A stretch of DNA of 5,881 bases from CBDUXZ01 sp965371325 [NCBI: uncultured bacterium]. GTDB taxonomy: Bacteria > JAUYMQ01. Below the pieces are notes generated by a model. The model ran no database searches, was not told where the DNA came from, and saw nothing but the letters and a program-made list of their open reading frames with translations. The stretch lies in the NCBI GenBank assembly GCA_965371325.1, contig CBDUXZ010000143.1, forward strand, positions 1 through 5,881, in the 5' to 3' direction. A program made the position numbers and the translations under genes. Below are positions 5,807 through 5,881 of this stretch, in pieces. The stretch's first letter is position 1. Every line of letters starts with the position of its first letter.

Positions 5807-5881
5807 TGGGGTGAGCGAGGGGACTCGAACCCCCGGCCTCCAGGGCCACAACCTGGCGCTCTAACCACCTGAGCTACGCCC
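5807..5881 (-). tRNA. tRNA-His (anticodon GTG), 5' end cut by window
   Basis: Seventy-five bases are visible, with encoded CCA. The anticodon arm CCAGG-TTGTGGC-CCTGG gives anticodon GTG (histidine). The discriminator base is C, the histidine-specific C73 that pairs with the extra G at -1. The visible acceptor bases GGGCG pair with CGCTC; the first two acceptor bases and G-1 fall outside the window. It is the first visible gene of the tRNA series; any promoter is beyond the edge. Confidence 0.95.

Overview
The window looks like chromosomal DNA of a high-GC Gram-negative bacterium, most likely a proteobacterium or a relative. The reasons are the GC-rich codon use, the CCA-encoding tRNA genes, a signal-peptide protein ending in an IPTL-CTERM-like sorting tail (known from Gram-negative exosortase-type systems), and a decayed acyl-CoA dehydrogenase. 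A species cannot be named from the sequence.

Left part (1-1383, minus strand): a two-gene unit. A 318-residue Gfo/Idh/MocA-family NAD(P)-dependent oxidoreductase (427-1383) is followed by a radical SAM protein (430 down to the window edge, 3' end missing). The radical SAM gene appears to start at a TTG that overlaps the oxidoreductase stop codon (TTGA), so translational coupling is likely. The pair would suit small-molecule or sugar modification, but the substrate cannot be read from the sequence.

Middle spacer (1384-1892): about 500 bases with no convincing gene. It holds a cluster of GC-rich hairpins including a minus-strand terminator-like structure, a 54-codon minus-strand frame with an ideal Shine-Dalgarno sequence but no recognisable product, and a near-consensus sigma-70 promoter facing right, whose -10 box sits in the centre of an inverted repeat.

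Centre (1941-5222, plus strand): one very large secreted protein. In order it has a Sec signal peptide, a beta-rich N-terminal region, a right-handed parallel beta-helix, an SdrD-B-like domain, an acidic Ca2+-binding-type repeat region, and a C-terminal IPTL-CTERM-like tail (motif, hydrophobic helix, short basic end). It is probably a surface-anchored or exported carbohydrate-binding, carbohydrate-cleaving or adhesive protein.

Right part (5223-5881): a scar region followed by tRNA genes. Within about 15 bases of the end of the large gene lies the C-terminal remnant of an acyl-CoA dehydrogenase (minus strand). Next is the N-terminal remnant of an integrase-type transposase (plus strand). Then come three minus-strand tRNA genes in transcription order His(GTG), Arg(TCG), Lys(CTT), the first cut by the window edge. 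The surface-protein gene therefore sits as a single-gene cassette with its own promoter, between a metabolic operon and a scarred tRNA border, which suggests acquired or rearranged DNA. I see no defence system, CRISPR array or other clearly new multi-gene system. The most unusual object is the large modular surface protein and its promoter.
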